Of a stretch of 64,000 bases of DNA, positions 45,277-56,604 are shown one piece after another. Both the position numbers and the translations under genes were made by a program. The DNA lies in contig NC_057861.1 of NCBI RefSeq assembly GCF_019393635.1, forward strand, positions 460,850,330 through 460,914,329, given 5' to 3'. How positions within the stretch are numbered: position 1 is the stretch's first letter; each line of letters starts with the position of its first letter. The DNA is from Dromiciops gliroides. Taxonomy: Eukaryota > Chordata > Mammalia > Microbiotheria > Microbiotheriidae. The notes beneath the pieces are model-generated. The model did not search any database and had not been told where the DNA came from. It saw only the letters and a list, made by a program, of their open reading frames with translations.

Positions 45277-45714
45277 AACATAGGGCACTTATAGTGGCTT
45301 CTAAGAGCAATTTCTTATAATTTTCTTATTGCTAACATCAATCTTCATTTAAAGAAAAAGACTAAATAGAAGAGACTATGACAATTGAGCCTGATAAATA
45401 AAGGGCAAATATAAATAATAAAATAGACCAAATCTTTTTAAAGCATCTAAAAAGGTTAGCCATCTCAGCATTTTTTCTCACCATGGAAAAGATATACTTC
45501 AAACTCTTGTTAAATTAGAGGACAAGTTAATAAAAGACCAATTTTCATTCTTATTTGCAGTCAGTCTTATTTCCAGATGAGGCAAAGATATGTTTGGCCT
45601 TTAAGAAGTTCTGAAAATCCTTTTATTTATTTATAAACAAAGATTACTTGCGTGTTTGAAAAGGATTCGTCTATTTTTGTGCCTTATGTATGGAATTGCC
45701 AACATTGAGATTAG
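45277..45714. other. AT-rich intergenic DNA, nothing recognised
   Basis: No repeat or exon was recognised. Confidence 0.4.
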
Positions 45715-45885
45715 AAATTTGGAACTGGACAGAACATTAAAGGTTATCTAGCCCAACTTCCTCATTTTATAGATTAGGACACTCATTCCCAGAGCAGCTA
45801 AATGAATTGCTCAGTATCTCTCAGGATGTAAGTCACAGAGCTAAGATTTGAACACAGAATCTCCAACTCTAAAAGCCAGTCAGTT
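45715..45885 (-). mobile_element. MIR-like SINE
   Basis: GAACTGGACAGAACATTAAA, CTAGCCCAACTTCCTCATTT and GAATCTCCAACTCTAAAAGC are the complement of a CORE-SINE. Confidence 0.65.
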
Positions 45886-46240
45886 GTTCAACAAATATTT
45901 ATTCAGTTCCTACTCTGGGCCAGAAAAAACAACAACAACAACAACAACATACTGCTCTTGAGCTCACAGATTAATGGAGGAGACAACATGCAAACAACTA
46001 AGTACAAATAAGATATAGGTGGGATAAATTGGGGCTAGCCTCAGAGAGAAGACGCTGAAAGGACTGGGAAAAGTTTCTCATAGAAGTGGGACTTGAAGGA
46101 TGCCAGGGAAGCCAGGAGGCAGACAAGAGGAGGGAGAAACTTCCAGCCAAATGCCCAGAGGAGAGAAATGGAGCATCTTGTTGGAGGAGCAGTAAGGAGA
46201 CCAGTGTCACTGGATCAAGGTATGAGAGTGGGAAATCTAG
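45886..46240. mobile_element. Old interspersed repeat, partial
   Basis: TTCAACAAATATTTATTCAG, GAGCTCACAGATTAATGGAG and GTGGGACTTGAAGGATGCCA follow the order of the family at 17640 and 47905. Confidence 0.5.
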
Positions 46241-46633
46241 AACTCTTTCTAGTGCAGCAGTTCTGCCTCTCAATATTTAGAATTCCATCATTTTAAGATG
46301 GCGGAGGAAAGGCAGTAGAATTCCTTCATTTAATCCACCCAAGTTCTCTTCTTTAACTACATTTGTAGTATCTGTCTTTTCAACTCTACATCATGAGCAC
46401 AGTAAGTGACAAGTGATTTAGGGGGGCCCGACTAGTGAAGTATTTACTAGCTCTACTTTTCTCCTTTCCACGTCCAATTTGCATGTCCTGTTGTATTCTA
46501 TGTCTCTGTTCCTTTTTTAAAGCTTCTGCTTGACTGAGAAGCAAATTTCCTTTTATCATTTGGGTTTACAAAAAGGGTTATCTAAATCTTCAGTAATTGC
46601 ATCTCATTTATTACTTTCACCTTTATTATTAGA
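46241..46633. other. Unclassified stretch
   Basis: No repeat or exon was recognised. Confidence 0.35.
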
Positions 46634-47040
46634 TGCAACTAGGTGGTATGGTGGTTATAGTGTTGGATTTTGGAGTTAGGAAGACCTCAAGTTGGACCTC
46701 AGATTTTTTTGTTTTGTTTTTGTGGGGCAATGGGGATTAAGTGACTTGCCCAGGGTCACAGAGCTAGTAAGTATCAAGTGTCTGAGGCCACATTTGAACT
46801 CAGGTACTCCTGAATCCAGGGCAGGTGCTCTATTCACTGCCCCACCTAGCTGTCCCTGACCTCAGATATTCACTAGCTATGTGGCCCTGGGAGAGACACT
46901 ATATCTGTCTCCCTCAGTTTCCCCATCTGCAAAGTAGAAATAATAGCACCTGCCTCCAAGAGTTGTGAGGATAAAATGAGATATTATTAAGTATTTTGCA
47001 AACCTATACCATGTAAATGCTATCTAATAGTATCATCAAC
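46634..47040 (+). mobile_element. MIR SINE split by a younger SINE
   Basis: GATGCAACTAGGTGGTATGG lies before the insert. TTCACTAGCTATGTGGCCCT, CCTCAGTTTCCCCATCTGCA and GTTGTGAGGATAAAATGAGA lie after it. Confidence 0.85.
46705..46857 (-). mobile_element. Short marsupial CORE-SINE (copy 24)
   Basis: It has an exact 10-base duplication GACCTCAGAT (46695-46704 and 46858-46867). It is inserted in the MIR. Confidence 0.97.
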
Positions 47041-47418
47041 ATTGCTAACAAAATCCTTGTGCAAAATTTGGGGGATCCAGTTGAATTTCTTTTAAGCAGC
47101 TCTGAACTTCCTTATTTCCTCCCACATTTTATATCTACTCTGTCAAAAAAGTCTTCAAATAGCAATTTAGAGAATAACCTACATGCTCAGTACTTCATGG
47201 GTCTGAATAGCATCTGTGACTCTTCAGTCTCACAGCCTTAACCTTTAAATTTTGCCGTATCAGCATATGACTTAATACTGGGAGTCATCTTTCTAAAGTT
47301 AATCACTGAGCATCTCGTTTAGGCATATTCCTTTTTACACTTTTCTTTTTAGTTAGTATTTTCTAATGTATCTCTGCTTGCCTCTCGACTAAATTCAGCT
47401 CCTCTAGCAACATCAATC
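47041..47418. other. Unclassified stretch
   Basis: No repeat or exon was recognised. Confidence 0.35.
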
Positions 47419-47610
47419 AAAATAATAAGTGACAGTTATATTGAGCCTGAAAGTTTAAAAAGCACTCTACGTACATTATCTCATTTGTGCTACAACAATC
47501 TTGTGAGGTAGGTTTTATGAGCACAACTATCTGCATTTTACACATTAGAAAATGGGGCTCGTATAGACTAAATCATGTGAATATGGTCACATAGCCAGAC
47601 ATCTATAGCC
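47419..47610 (-). mobile_element. MIR SINE, minus orientation
   Basis: CATTATCTCATTTGTGCTAC, AATCTTGTGAGGTAGGTTTT and TGCATTTTACACATTAGAAA are the complement of a MIR 3' half. Confidence 0.75.
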
Positions 47611-47670
47611 AAGAATATTTAAAGCATCTTCTCTATACCAGGTCAAAGTGTGAGATAGATGTGCTTGGGA

Positions 47671-47904
47671 TTTTTTCAGTCATCTCTGACTCTTGATGAC
47701 CCCATTTGGGGTTTTCTTGCCAAAGATACTGAAATGATTTTCCATTTTCTCCACCAGCTCATTTGACAGATGAGAAAACTGAAGCAAACAGGGTTAAATG
47801 ACTTGTCCAGGGTCACATAGTAACTATCTGAAACCAGATTTGAATTTAGGAAGATGAGTCTTGCTGACTCCAAATACTCTATCTACTGTGTCAAGTAGCT
47901 GCCC
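47671..47904 (-). mobile_element. MAR1-like CORE-SINE, long type
   Basis: TCAGTCATCTCTGACTCTTG, CATTTGGGGTTTTCTTGCC, AGATGAGAAAACTGAAGC and TCAAGTAGCTGCCC. The 3' tail is on the left, as expected for the minus strand. Confidence 0.9.
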
Positions 47905-48690
47905 AGTGCTTGGGATGCAAAGACAGAAACAAAATAGTCTGCCCTCAAGGAGAAGACAATCCATCATGGAAAAAGCACATACACACACACGCACGTGCAC
48001 ACACACACACACACACACGCACACACACACACATATGTATGTATGCATATATATGTATATATATTGTGTGTGTATATATATATGAATATAAAGTACTGGG
48101 GATAGCAGAAAGGACATATATTAGTAGTTGGAAGAGCAGATAAAGAAGGATTGATGTAGGAGGTGGCATCTGAGCCGAGCTTTCAAGGAATTTAAGGTTT
48201 CTCAGAGATCAAGATGAGGAGTGAGTGGATTCCAAGGTATGGGGAACATCATTGCAAAGGAATGGAGATTGAAAATGGAATGTTGTGAATGAGGAACAGC
48301 AAGGGGAAAAGTACATAATAAGACTGGAAATGTGTGCAGGAGGCAGATTGGAAAAGCCTTTAAATGCAAAACAGAGGAGTTCGTATTTTATCCTCATGGC
48401 AAAAGGGAATCATTGCAGCTTTTTGATCAAAAGAATAAAGTGCTCAGAACTGAGCATTAGACATACCGCTTTGACAACTATGTGAAGAAGGAATTGGAGA
48501 GAAGGGGAGAGACGAGCCAAGGAGATCAAACAGGAGGTGATTTCCATTTGAGAGGTGAACCAGAGTGGGGGCTATGAGAGGGGAAAAAAAGGGAATAGGC
48601 ACAAAAGATGTTAAATCAACAAGACTTGGCAATTGACCAGATCTGTGATGAGGGAGAGCTAGGAATCAAGGATGGGTCTGAGTCTGGGAA
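47905..48690. mobile_element. Old interspersed repeat, longest copy
   Basis: AGTGCTTGGGATGCAAAGAC, GGTGGCATCTGAGCCGAGC, GAATGAGGAACAGCAAGGGG, GCCTTTAAATGCAAAACAGA and GAACCAGAGTGGGGGC run in the same order as 17640-19799 and 2404-4160. It contains a CA microsatellite. It resembles an ancient mammalian repeat often found antisense to L2; I leave it unnamed. Confidence 0.5.
47978..48084. repeat. Compound (CA)/(TATG) microsatellite
   Basis: About 24 CA units with two CG-containing interruptions, then TATG/TA repeats to 48084. Confidence 0.95.
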
Positions 48691-49789
48691 CCTAATATGT
48701 TTCTATTACACATCAGGCTAGTTGCTTTAAAATAACTTGTATAGTATTGCACATTTGATCTATTGTATCACTCTAACCCTTATGATTATGGGAACAGACT
48801 TGCAATGTGGGTATTAAAAATTTAAAACACTGGCTTATACACTTAAGGAATTAATTAAGACATACAATTAAAGCTTCATGAAGAGGCCAGCTAAAGGAGT
48901 GCCTCATGATGTAAACAATAAAGATATTGAGAGTAGGAAGAGAGTTGCTTTGCTTTAGGAAGATGTGACATACTTATTAAATGATAAGAGATAGACAAAA
49001 TCCCATCTGTTTTCTATAAATTATCTGGACAAGTACTATTCTAAAATTCCTAATGAGATAGAAATTTTGGAAAATAATTGGAAACTGGACACTTCTGACT
49101 GAGGATGGACTTCTGTGAGATCTTGTGAGAGGAGATTAACTTACAAATTATGAGAAATTGCTAGACAGAGCAAGAAAAGTAGAGGGGCATCAGAGGGCTG
49201 TTAAGAGTACCCTAATACAAGAAAATCTGACTTCAACTGGACCCAAACAATCTTCTTGCTTTGGGGCCACAAAAGTGAAATGAGACCATCACTATTCACT
49301 TGGACGCAAAGGCAGAAATTTGTAGAAAGCTTGCTAAGAAAGGAAACAGCAGGCAGAACTGCTCCATTTGGTGAATCAAGGAACCAGAAGTCATTATAGT
49401 CTGATGCCAGGAAAACTACAAAAGAGAGCAATTCAAAGGACAAGGCTATCTTCTACTTTAGATGTGGACTAAACAGCTGGGAGTTTTTTTAGCTGAATGA
49501 AGATTTGATTTATCGGAATATGATGTCTGCAGAAACTGCATTGGGAATGAGATCAGTACAAGGGAAAGAGGACCTCACAGGCTCTGGAAAAAACACTGAG
49601 CCTGATATCATTACCAGTCATTCATAGGTTCATTCCACTTGGAGACATAGGAGTTTATAAAGAAGTGACCATGAAGTGAGAAGACATGGTGTCTTGCTGG
49701 GTGCAGACAATATGTAGATACTGTGTTCCAGAAAGGACTTTTCTAGAATTTGGTGGCTTTTACCACAAAAATGTAATGAATTATGCTGT
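48691..49789. other. Unclassified stretch
   Basis: No named repeat or exon was recognised. AATAAAGATATTGAGAGTAG and TTGGAAACTGGACACTTCTG gave no match. Confidence 0.35.
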
Positions 49790-51130
49790 AATAGGGAGCT
49801 GTTTCAAATTTATAACAATAAAAGCCATTCCCCAGTTGATAATTGATATTTATTTCAATGGATATGAATAATAAGTTTTCTAAGGAAGAAATTAAAGTTA
49901 TAAATAGGCACATTAAGAAATGCTTCCAATCATTAATAATTAGAGAAATTAAAATTAAAGCAAGTTTGAATCTCCATCTCATACCTGTCAGATTGGCAAA
50001 TTTGACCAAAAAATGAAGATGACAAATGCTAGAAGGACTGTAGAAAAAAAAATGGTACATTAATACACTCTTTGTGGAGCTATGAATTAGTCTATCCTGT
50101 CTGGAATTATGCTTTTCAATTTGCTAATCTGTGCATGCCCTTTGACCCAGCAATACCACACTAGATCTAAATTCCAAAGAGATATTTATAGCAGCTCTTT
50201 GCGGTGGCAAAGAGCTGGAAATTATGGGAAAATAGCTAAACAAATCATGATATATGAATGTAATGGAATACTATTATGCTTTTTAAAATGATTAAGGGAA
50301 TAGTTTCAGAGAAAGCTGGAAAAATGTGTCTGAATTGATGCTGAGTGAAGTGAGCAGAACCAGGAAAATAATTTATACAATAACAAGAACATTGTAAAGG
50401 CAAACAGTTTTGAGGGTGTAATGATTGGAGTGATGCCACCTGCTGGAGAGTTACTGTAGGAAAACTCCGCCATGAGGAGAAAGCGTCTGAGGGCAAGCCA
50501 TGTGGTGAAGTTCCTTGGCGTCAGGAAGTGATGTTTTTTTTGTGGGTACTGTCTATGAAAACTACCAGCCAATCAACTTGAGGAGCCTCCTATTTCTGGG
50601 AGGAGAACACAAAGTAGGAAGCGGATGATGGCTGAGGGCTTACTTCCTCTTTTGGGTTCCAGACATCAGCTTGGTGGTAGGACTTCATGTGGGAGGTTAG
50701 GAAGGCTAGGATTTCCATGCTATAAGAAATCTGTTCTCAATCTTTCTCTCTCTTTACTATCTGGTATCTTTTAATAAACCCTTAAAAGCCTTAATTCTTG
50801 GTGAATTTATCCGTGATTTTAGCCAATTTCCCCCCAAACTGAGGGAACAGATTAGAACCCACATTTAGATTTTTAAATAGCACAAGAGGCTTAAGAACTT
50901 TTGTCAATGCAATGACTAACTATGATTCTAGAAAACCCAAATATAACAGTATGTTTATACTACCTACTTCCTGATGATAGGCTTAAGGATACAGAAGACG
51001 TGTTTTGGACATAGCCAATGCAGGAATTTGTTTTCCTTGATTATAAATATTTGTTAGAAAGGCTTTGTTTTTTTTTTTAAATAGGGTATAGATATGAAGG
51101 AGAGAAAATAGCTTTCTATTTATTGGAAAA
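49790..51130 (+). mobile_element. L1 LINE 3' end split by a solo LTR
   Basis: CCATTCCCCAGTTGATAATT, TCATACCTGTCAGATTGGCA, TTTGACCCAGCAATACCACA and TGCTGAGTGAAGTGAGCAGA are the ORF2 end. After the LTR (50417-50884) the 3' UTR continues with TTGTCAATGCAATGACTAAC and GACATAGCCAATGCAGGAAT to an A-rich end near 51130. Frames are broken. Confidence 0.88.
50417..50884 (+). mobile_element. Solo LTR, plus strand
   Basis: It runs from TGTAATGATTGGAGTGATGC to AATAGCACA and carries AATAAA at 50773-50778 followed by CCTTAAAAGCCTTAATTC. Its first 130 bases align by eye with the reverse complement of 18257-18386 (CACCTGCTGGAGA, GGCGTCAGGAAGTGA). GAGG-like bases flank it. It sits inside an L1 3' UTR and has no internal ERV. 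Confidence 0.85.
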
Positions 51131-51333
51131 TAAAATTTAGTATAGACAAAAGAACTGTTCTTCTATTGCTGAACCACTTAATGAGTTCACTTATTTATAC
51201 ATACATAATACATTATATGTATTATATATATGTGTAATACATTATACATTTTGGGTATATACATATATATGTATATAAACTAAAAGCACAACAAGAAAAG
51301 TAGTTTGTTTTAAACTTCAGAAGCTATGTGGAG
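51131..51333. other. AT-rich stretch with TA/TATG low complexity
   Basis: TATGTATTATATATATGTG and TACATATATATGTATATAAA lie between the L1 and the SINE target site. Confidence 0.6.
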
Positions 51334-51501
51334 GGGGGCAGCTAGGTGGTGCAGTGGATAGAGCACTGGCCTTGGAGTCAGGAGTACCTGAGTTCAAATC
51401 TGGCCTCAGACACTTAACACGTACTAGCTGTGTGACCCTGGGCAAGTCACTTAACCCCAACCACCTCACTAAAAAAAAAACAAAAAAACAAAAAAAAAAC
51501 C
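51334..51501 (+). mobile_element. Short marsupial CORE-SINE (copy 25)
   Basis: It has an exact 16-base duplication CAGAAGCTATGTGGAG (51318-51333 and 51502-51517). It carries GAGTCAGG and CTTAACAC. Confidence 0.98.
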
Positions 51502-51574
51502 CAGAAGCTATGTGGAGAATGTTGAAGGGAAAAAAAGTGAACAAAATTTGCAAGATTTGATCAATTGCTTCATG

Positions 51575-51975
51575 TGTACATCAGTGTTGGCCTATCAAGA
51601 TGTGGGAAGCCCTTTGAGTTGCATGTAGCAATGTTCCTTGGGAGCCATGCTATACCAAGAGCTTAAGAGTCACCAAAAGCCTGTGGCATTTGCTAGTCAA
51701 GGATTTAATGACAGTGAAAATTGTCATCCCATAAACAAACTGGGATTCTTGACATTGAAGTGAACTGTAACTGAAAAGCTCAAAGACTACATACAACTAA
51801 ATTTCATGTATGAGCTGACAACAGTTCATTGACATATTATAACCAGTGGCAAATGGAATAATTTGCTTGCTGGAAATGGGTAGCAGTATCAGTGACTAGG
51901 AGCTGAGGACATGGTATCAGTCAGAGAAGATGAATGTGGATGCAGATGCTCTGTCCAGTAGGTTGTATGACACTG
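51575..51975 (+). pseudogene. Gypsy RNase H remnant
   Basis: The frame near 51604 reads KPFELHV and a frameshift follows. The next frame reads KSHQKPVAFASQGFNDSEN and INKLGFLTLK, then a stop where the family has tryptophan. The end motif NVDADALS lies at about 51929-51955. These match the gypsy RNase H and its linker, where one expects DAS near the start and DALS at the end. The aspartate of the first motif is not preserved. Confidence 0.75.
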
Positions 51976-52639
51976 AAGCTGTGGAAAAAGTATTTGTGAT
52001 GCTCACAGAGGTGGACCACAATTAAATAAAGGTTCACTCTATCAGATTATACCATCAGTATGTATTAACTTTGTTATATTGAACCAATCCCCTTTGCCTT
52101 AGTTCTTCATAGATAACTGTTAGTAAGAACAGATGCATGACAGACTACAATACATAATACAAAGAGAGATATGATGGTGTGATTCAAGCTTTGTCCTCTG
52201 GAGGATACTTTACTTTTGAAACAATGGCAGAAATTGAAGCTGGGTAATTGAGTGATGTAGCTTCTTCCATACTGCTCCTAAGAATTAATTAGTGCTACAG
52301 GTCTGACTAGGCTGTACTTTTCATGCCATTTAGTTGTCCAGTTGGGTCCCAAGGCTTGGGGTGCTGGCTGCTGGAGGTATGGTGAGCAGGGTACTTTTGA
52401 CCCTAATATTCTTGCTTTTCTATAATTATGTTACTAATTTGCTCTACATATGAATTTCTATTTCCTTTCGGGACTCATGGTGTGCATTCAAAAAAGATCA
52501 CCAAGAAGATTTATGAGTGCAAAAGGAGAGACATGCTCATTATTCCCAAAGGACCTATTGCCACCTCATACTGCATACTTGGAGAACATAAGCACCTGCA
52601 AACTATCAGGACTGATGTGCATTCACTTTTTCTTTCTGA

Positions 52640-53434
52640 AGGGATATAGTAAAAGCATAAATCACATCTAGTGATGACTAGTCATTTTACCCAGAGTGCT
52701 CACATAGACCCAACCCAGAACTAGAAAACTTCTACAAGTAGTAAGTTGTTGTGAAAGAAGTATTTCTTTGTGTATGGTTTCCCTGCAAGAATTCTTTCTG
52801 ACCACAGCAGAGACCCAGAGAGCTAACTACTTAGGAAGGCAATGCCCTTGGCAGGAATTGACAAATCTAGAACCGCATGTAAGAGCAATAGCTCTGAGGG
52901 AATCCCATAGCCCAAGGGTTTCAACTCAACACAACTGCACATGTTGAGGACCCTGCGGCCTTATCAGAAATTGGAGTGGGGTCAACATGTGGCATTTCTC
53001 CTGTGTGCGTACGATGCTACCTGGAATAAGGCCACAGGCTTTAATCGCATGCCTGCTGATGTTTGAGTTAGAGCTGTGTTTAAATTATACTTTGAAGTTT
53101 CAAAATATGTAGCAACTCAGAGTGCATACATTTCTTTTTTGGGGGGGTGTGAGGCAATTGGGGTTGACTTGCCCAGGGTCACACAGCTAGTAAGTGTTAA
53201 GTGTCTGAGGCCAGATTTGAACTCAGGTCCTCTTGAATCCAGGGCCAGTGCTCTATCCACTGAGCCACCTAGCTGCCCCTTGAGTGCATACATTTCTGAA
53301 GTTGCCCTGAAAAAGGCCTCTCTTCTGGTTATGGCCTCAGTTCAGAAAACTTTTGCAGAAACAACTGGCCACATGATGCCTGAATTTATTGTCAATATCT
53401 TCAGTGAAATGGTAGTGTTTGCAAAGAAATAGAG
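52640..53434 (+). pseudogene. Gypsy integrase remnant
   Basis: Motifs appear in the expected order: MTSHFTQSAH near 52675, FVYGFPARI and SDHSRD near 52765-52810, AGIDKSRT near 52855, FNSTQLHMLRTLRPY near 52925, and AYDATWNKATGF near 53010-53040. After the SINE a C-terminal tract ends in EMVVFAKK before a stop. Stops and a phase change break it. The expected acid before a QG-type motif survives in SDHSRD, but the protein is dead. Confidence 0.75.
53136..53281 (-). mobile_element. Short marsupial CORE-SINE (copy 26)
   Basis: It has an exact 16-base duplication GAGTGCATACATTTCT (53120-53135 and 53282-53297). A few bases are missing from the GGTTAAGTGACTTG block. It is inserted in the gypsy integrase. 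Confidence 0.98.
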
Positions 53435-53647
53435 GTGTGCAAGGAGGATAGTTTGTCATGGACTAATGGAAAGCCATTCCATATGAAATAGTTGAGGAGA
53501 CGACTTGCTTATGAACAAAATAGTCCCAGAAAGTAGTCAGGACCTCCAAAGACAATGCATTGCAACCACCCATTGCCTACTGAGGAATTAAGACTTCCCA
53601 TGAGGCAGGTCAAAAGTAGCAATAGAAAATGTGACAAGATTCCATTC

Positions 53648-53744
53648 ACCTTGGCTGAACAAGTTGTGGTATATGAATGTAACGGAATTCTATTGTGCTG
53701 TAAGAAACGATGAACAGGAGGAGTTCATGCAAGTCCTTCCAGGT
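53648..53744 (+). mobile_element. Short L1 ORF2-end fragment
   Basis: TTGGCTGAACAAGTTGTGGT, ATATGAATGTAACGGAATTC and GCTGTAAGAAACGATGAAC match the other L1 ends in the window. Confidence 0.85.
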
Positions 53745-53910
53745 TTCTTTGAACTCCTCCTGTCTCCTTTCATGTGTTGTCTTCCCCCATTAGATTGTAA
53801 GCTCTTTTAGGACAGAGGCTATCTTTCTTTTTACTAATTGCACTTCCAACACAGAACAGTGCCTGGCACATAGTATATGCTTAATAAATGTTTACTGGAT
53901 TGGTTTATTC
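53745..53910 (+). mobile_element. L2 LINE 3' end
   Basis: TTGTCTTCCCCCATTAGATT, GTAAGCTCTTTTAGGACAGA, AGTGCCTGGCACATAGTATA and TTAATAAATGTTTACTGG. Confidence 0.9.
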
Positions 53911-54769
53911 CAGTCACATGGAGATTTTGTTTTTAGACAATGAGAGAGGACTGAACCCAGAGTCATCTCCCTTCCAACCTAACACTCCCATTGTAGAGTA
54001 CTCTAGGAAACAGAGACATCCCATAGGAGACTCTGATAGTCTAGATCATTTACAAATTCAGAATTAGGAGCACAGGCCAGTAAATGTAGGGATGTTGGTA
54101 ACCTTTCACAAGCTTAGGTTTTCTCAGGAGGTCATGGTAGAAATGGCAGACCTATTTGGCTACTCATCATGCTTACTTATGGTGCTTCAGGAAATGAGAG
54201 AGACAGAAAGAGACAGAGATAGAGAGACATAGAGAGAGACAGAGACACAAAGACAGAGACAGTGAACATATCTGTTGGAAGTCAGATGGAACAGGCTTAC
54301 TGGTAGCATTGAAATGACATGACTGGAAGATATCAGTGACACTACAACATTGTAAACTTGATTTGTCCTCCACTCAGGTTCCCTGGCCACCCATGTACCC
54401 TACATGTGAGTTACTGTATGTCTATACCCTAGTCATGGATGTTTCCTACCTGTGTGACTCTAGACAAGTGATCCCGATGCATCTACTTTCCCATTGATGT
54501 TATGGGTGTTTGTGGAAGAGTGTATCCTATGCTTATGGCCAAAATGTTGTATTGATACTTTTCACACTTTTCCATTTCATCAAATGCCTTTGCTTTGAAC
54601 CAATCACATTTTCTGACAGACTATTAAAAGCAAAGGTTTGTGTGCTATGGCTTACCCTTTTTTCTGACCTAGAGAGTACCTTGAGCTGGGTTGGCCTTAC
54701 CTGCGTCATCCACTCTTCCAGGGCAGGAGTGTCCCCAGGTGCTACACATCATTTGCTCTTTTGAAGAAA
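53911..54769. other. Unclassified stretch
   Basis: A GAGACA-type microsatellite occupies 54195-54262. The rest may hold the far 3' part of the gypsy element, but no terminal repeat could be proved. A TATTAAAAG box at about 54624 is isolated. Confidence 0.35.
54195..54262. repeat. (GA)/(GACA) microsatellite
   Basis: GAGAGAGACAGAAAGAGACA and similar imperfect units. Confidence 0.93.
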
Positions 54770-54945
54770 TACAAGATTTAGTGTTGGAAGGGACCATAAA
54801 GATTATTTTGTAGTTGAGAAAACTGAGCTAAGACTTAATTTGAAGGTGAACTCAATCAATGAGGTTAATTGATTTGCCCAAGGTAGGGAGGATTAAACCC
54901 AGGACTAAATCCAATATCTTTCCTATTATACTTCTCTGCCTTTCT
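54770..54945 (-). mobile_element. MIR-like SINE, diverged
   Basis: GTGTTGGAAGGGACCATAAA, TAGTTGAGAAAACTGAGC and GATTTGCCCAAGGTAGGGAG are the complement of a CORE-SINE. Confidence 0.6.
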
Positions 54946-55069
54946 AATCATTTTAGAAAAATTAAAATGGAGAGTTTAATCATTTTAATTAAAAAATGAA
55001 AATACAATTGCTTATACTAAAGGCTTTTGGCTTAATCTAATTATGACCTCTTCTTGATTTTTTTGAGGG

Positions 55070-55320
55070 GAGACAAAGTAGATAGAGTATAGGACTTGAA
55101 ATCAGAAAGACCTTAGTTTGAATCTTGCCTTATACACTTACTACCTGTGTTACCCTCTACAAATCACTTAACCTTTATTTGTCTCTATTTGCTCTTTTGC
55201 AAAATTGAGATAATAAGAGCACTTACCTTCCAAGAATGCTTTGAGGATCAAATGAGAATATTTATAAAGTACTTTGCAACCCTTAAAGCACCACACAAAT
55301 GATAGCTATTATTATTTCCA
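55070..55320 (+). mobile_element. MIR SINE
   Basis: GTAGATAGAGTATAGGACTT, GTTTGAATCTTGCCTTATAC, GCTTTGAGGATCAAATGAGA and TTTATAAAGTACTTTGCAAC. It may lie within or just beyond the LIX1 3' UTR, antisense to it. Confidence 0.85.
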
Positions 55321-55359
55321 TGGGAAAAATGTACAAGTTGCTTATTTAATTCAATTATC

Positions 55360-56142
55360 TTTATTTGTCAAATGCCACCATGTTGTATGACATGTCATTA
55401 GCTGATTATTCTTTGGGGGAACTCTGTCACCAAATCTTTTGTGAAGTTTAACAAATACAATCCTCTAGAATTGAGATTTGTTTCTTCTTAGGTTATATAA
55501 CCTTGTATTGTAGCTCATCATAGTCTATGTTAGACTTACTAGATCTTGAATACCTATTCTGTAGGATTTCAATGAGTCATGAAAAATCTCTTTCAAGTAA
55601 TCTTCTTCTCTCTCCCCATATATGAGACAACCAGGTGGCATAGTGGAGAGACCGTGGGAATTGAAGTCAGGCTGACAGGTTTGAATCCTTACTTTGGCAC
55701 TTGGGAACTCAGTAATCTTGGGGAGTCACTTAATCTCTCCCAGCCTCCATTTAGTAATTCACAAAAAAGGGATGTCAATAGCATCTCCCTCACAGGTTTA
55801 CTATAAGGAACAAATGAGAAAATACATGTAAAGCATTTATTCTTCCCCCCCTCTTCCTCCCAATTTAGGTCTAAAGTAGTGGAAGAGAAAAGATTCCTGC
55901 ATTGGTTGGGAGAGTGGATTAGATGATCCCTGAGGTCTTTTTCATCTCTAAGGTTCCATAATACATGAGGGGCCTGGGGTCAGGCTGGGGTGGGGGTGCA
56001 AAAAGAGTAAAACTTCAGTTAGCAGCTACATTTCTCTAAAACCATAAATGTAAGTGACCAACTTATGTGGTCCATCAAAATACCAAAGGATTAGCATTTT
56101 CTAGTTCAGCGCTCCATGGGTCCATTGGAGTTCTGGCTTCAG
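55360..56142 (-). other. LIX1: LIX1 3' UTR, extent uncertain
   Basis: This is the sequence after the LIX1 stop codon on the minus strand. Two possible AATAAA signals occur on that strand (complements of 55836-55841 and 55360-55365), about 300 and 780 bases past the stop. A MIR fills much of 55622-55965, so the first signal is MIR-derived. Which one is used cannot be told from sequence alone. Confidence 0.4.
55622..55965 (+). mobile_element. MIR SINE antisense to the LIX1 3' UTR
   Basis: ACCAGGTGGCATAGTGGAGA, GGGGAGTCACTTAATCTCTC, CATGTAAAGCATTTATTC and the trailing GGATTAGATGATCCCTGAGG. Confidence 0.8.
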
Positions 56143-56598
<456 letters not shown>

Positions 56599-56604
56599 CT
56601 ATAT

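Larger units (their letters stand above)
51549..53640 (+). mobile_element. Decayed Ty3/gypsy-type retrotransposon pol region
   Basis: Short frames in all three phases follow the order RNase H then integrase of vertebrate Ty3/gypsy pol. It is truncated: no reverse transcriptase, gag or certain LTR was found. An SINE at 53136 interrupts the integrase. It is bounded on the left by the copy 25 target site and on the right by a small L1 fragment near 53650. It may belong to the ancient mammalian gypsy group (MamGyp). Frameshifts and stops rule out function. Confidence 0.75.

Noticed and set aside
47978..48084. CRISPR-like regular repeats
   Set aside because: Simple dinucleotide repeats without spacers in a vertebrate genome.
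49743..50060. A 105-residue minus-strand frame
   Set aside because: Antisense of L1 ORF2.
53076..53432. A 118-residue plus-strand frame
   Set aside because: It is a chance join of gypsy integrase C-terminal remnant, SINE antisense, and remnant again. Not a functional gene.
54498..54750. A 3' LTR for the gypsy element beginning TGTTATGGGTG
   Set aside because: TATTAAAAG and a possible CA end are present, but there is no matching 5' LTR, no polypurine tract and no duplication. Not enough to report.
1..55300. LNPEP exons expected by synteny
   Set aside because: No open frame with aminopeptidase motifs or fitting splice sites was seen, so the gene is probably left of the window.
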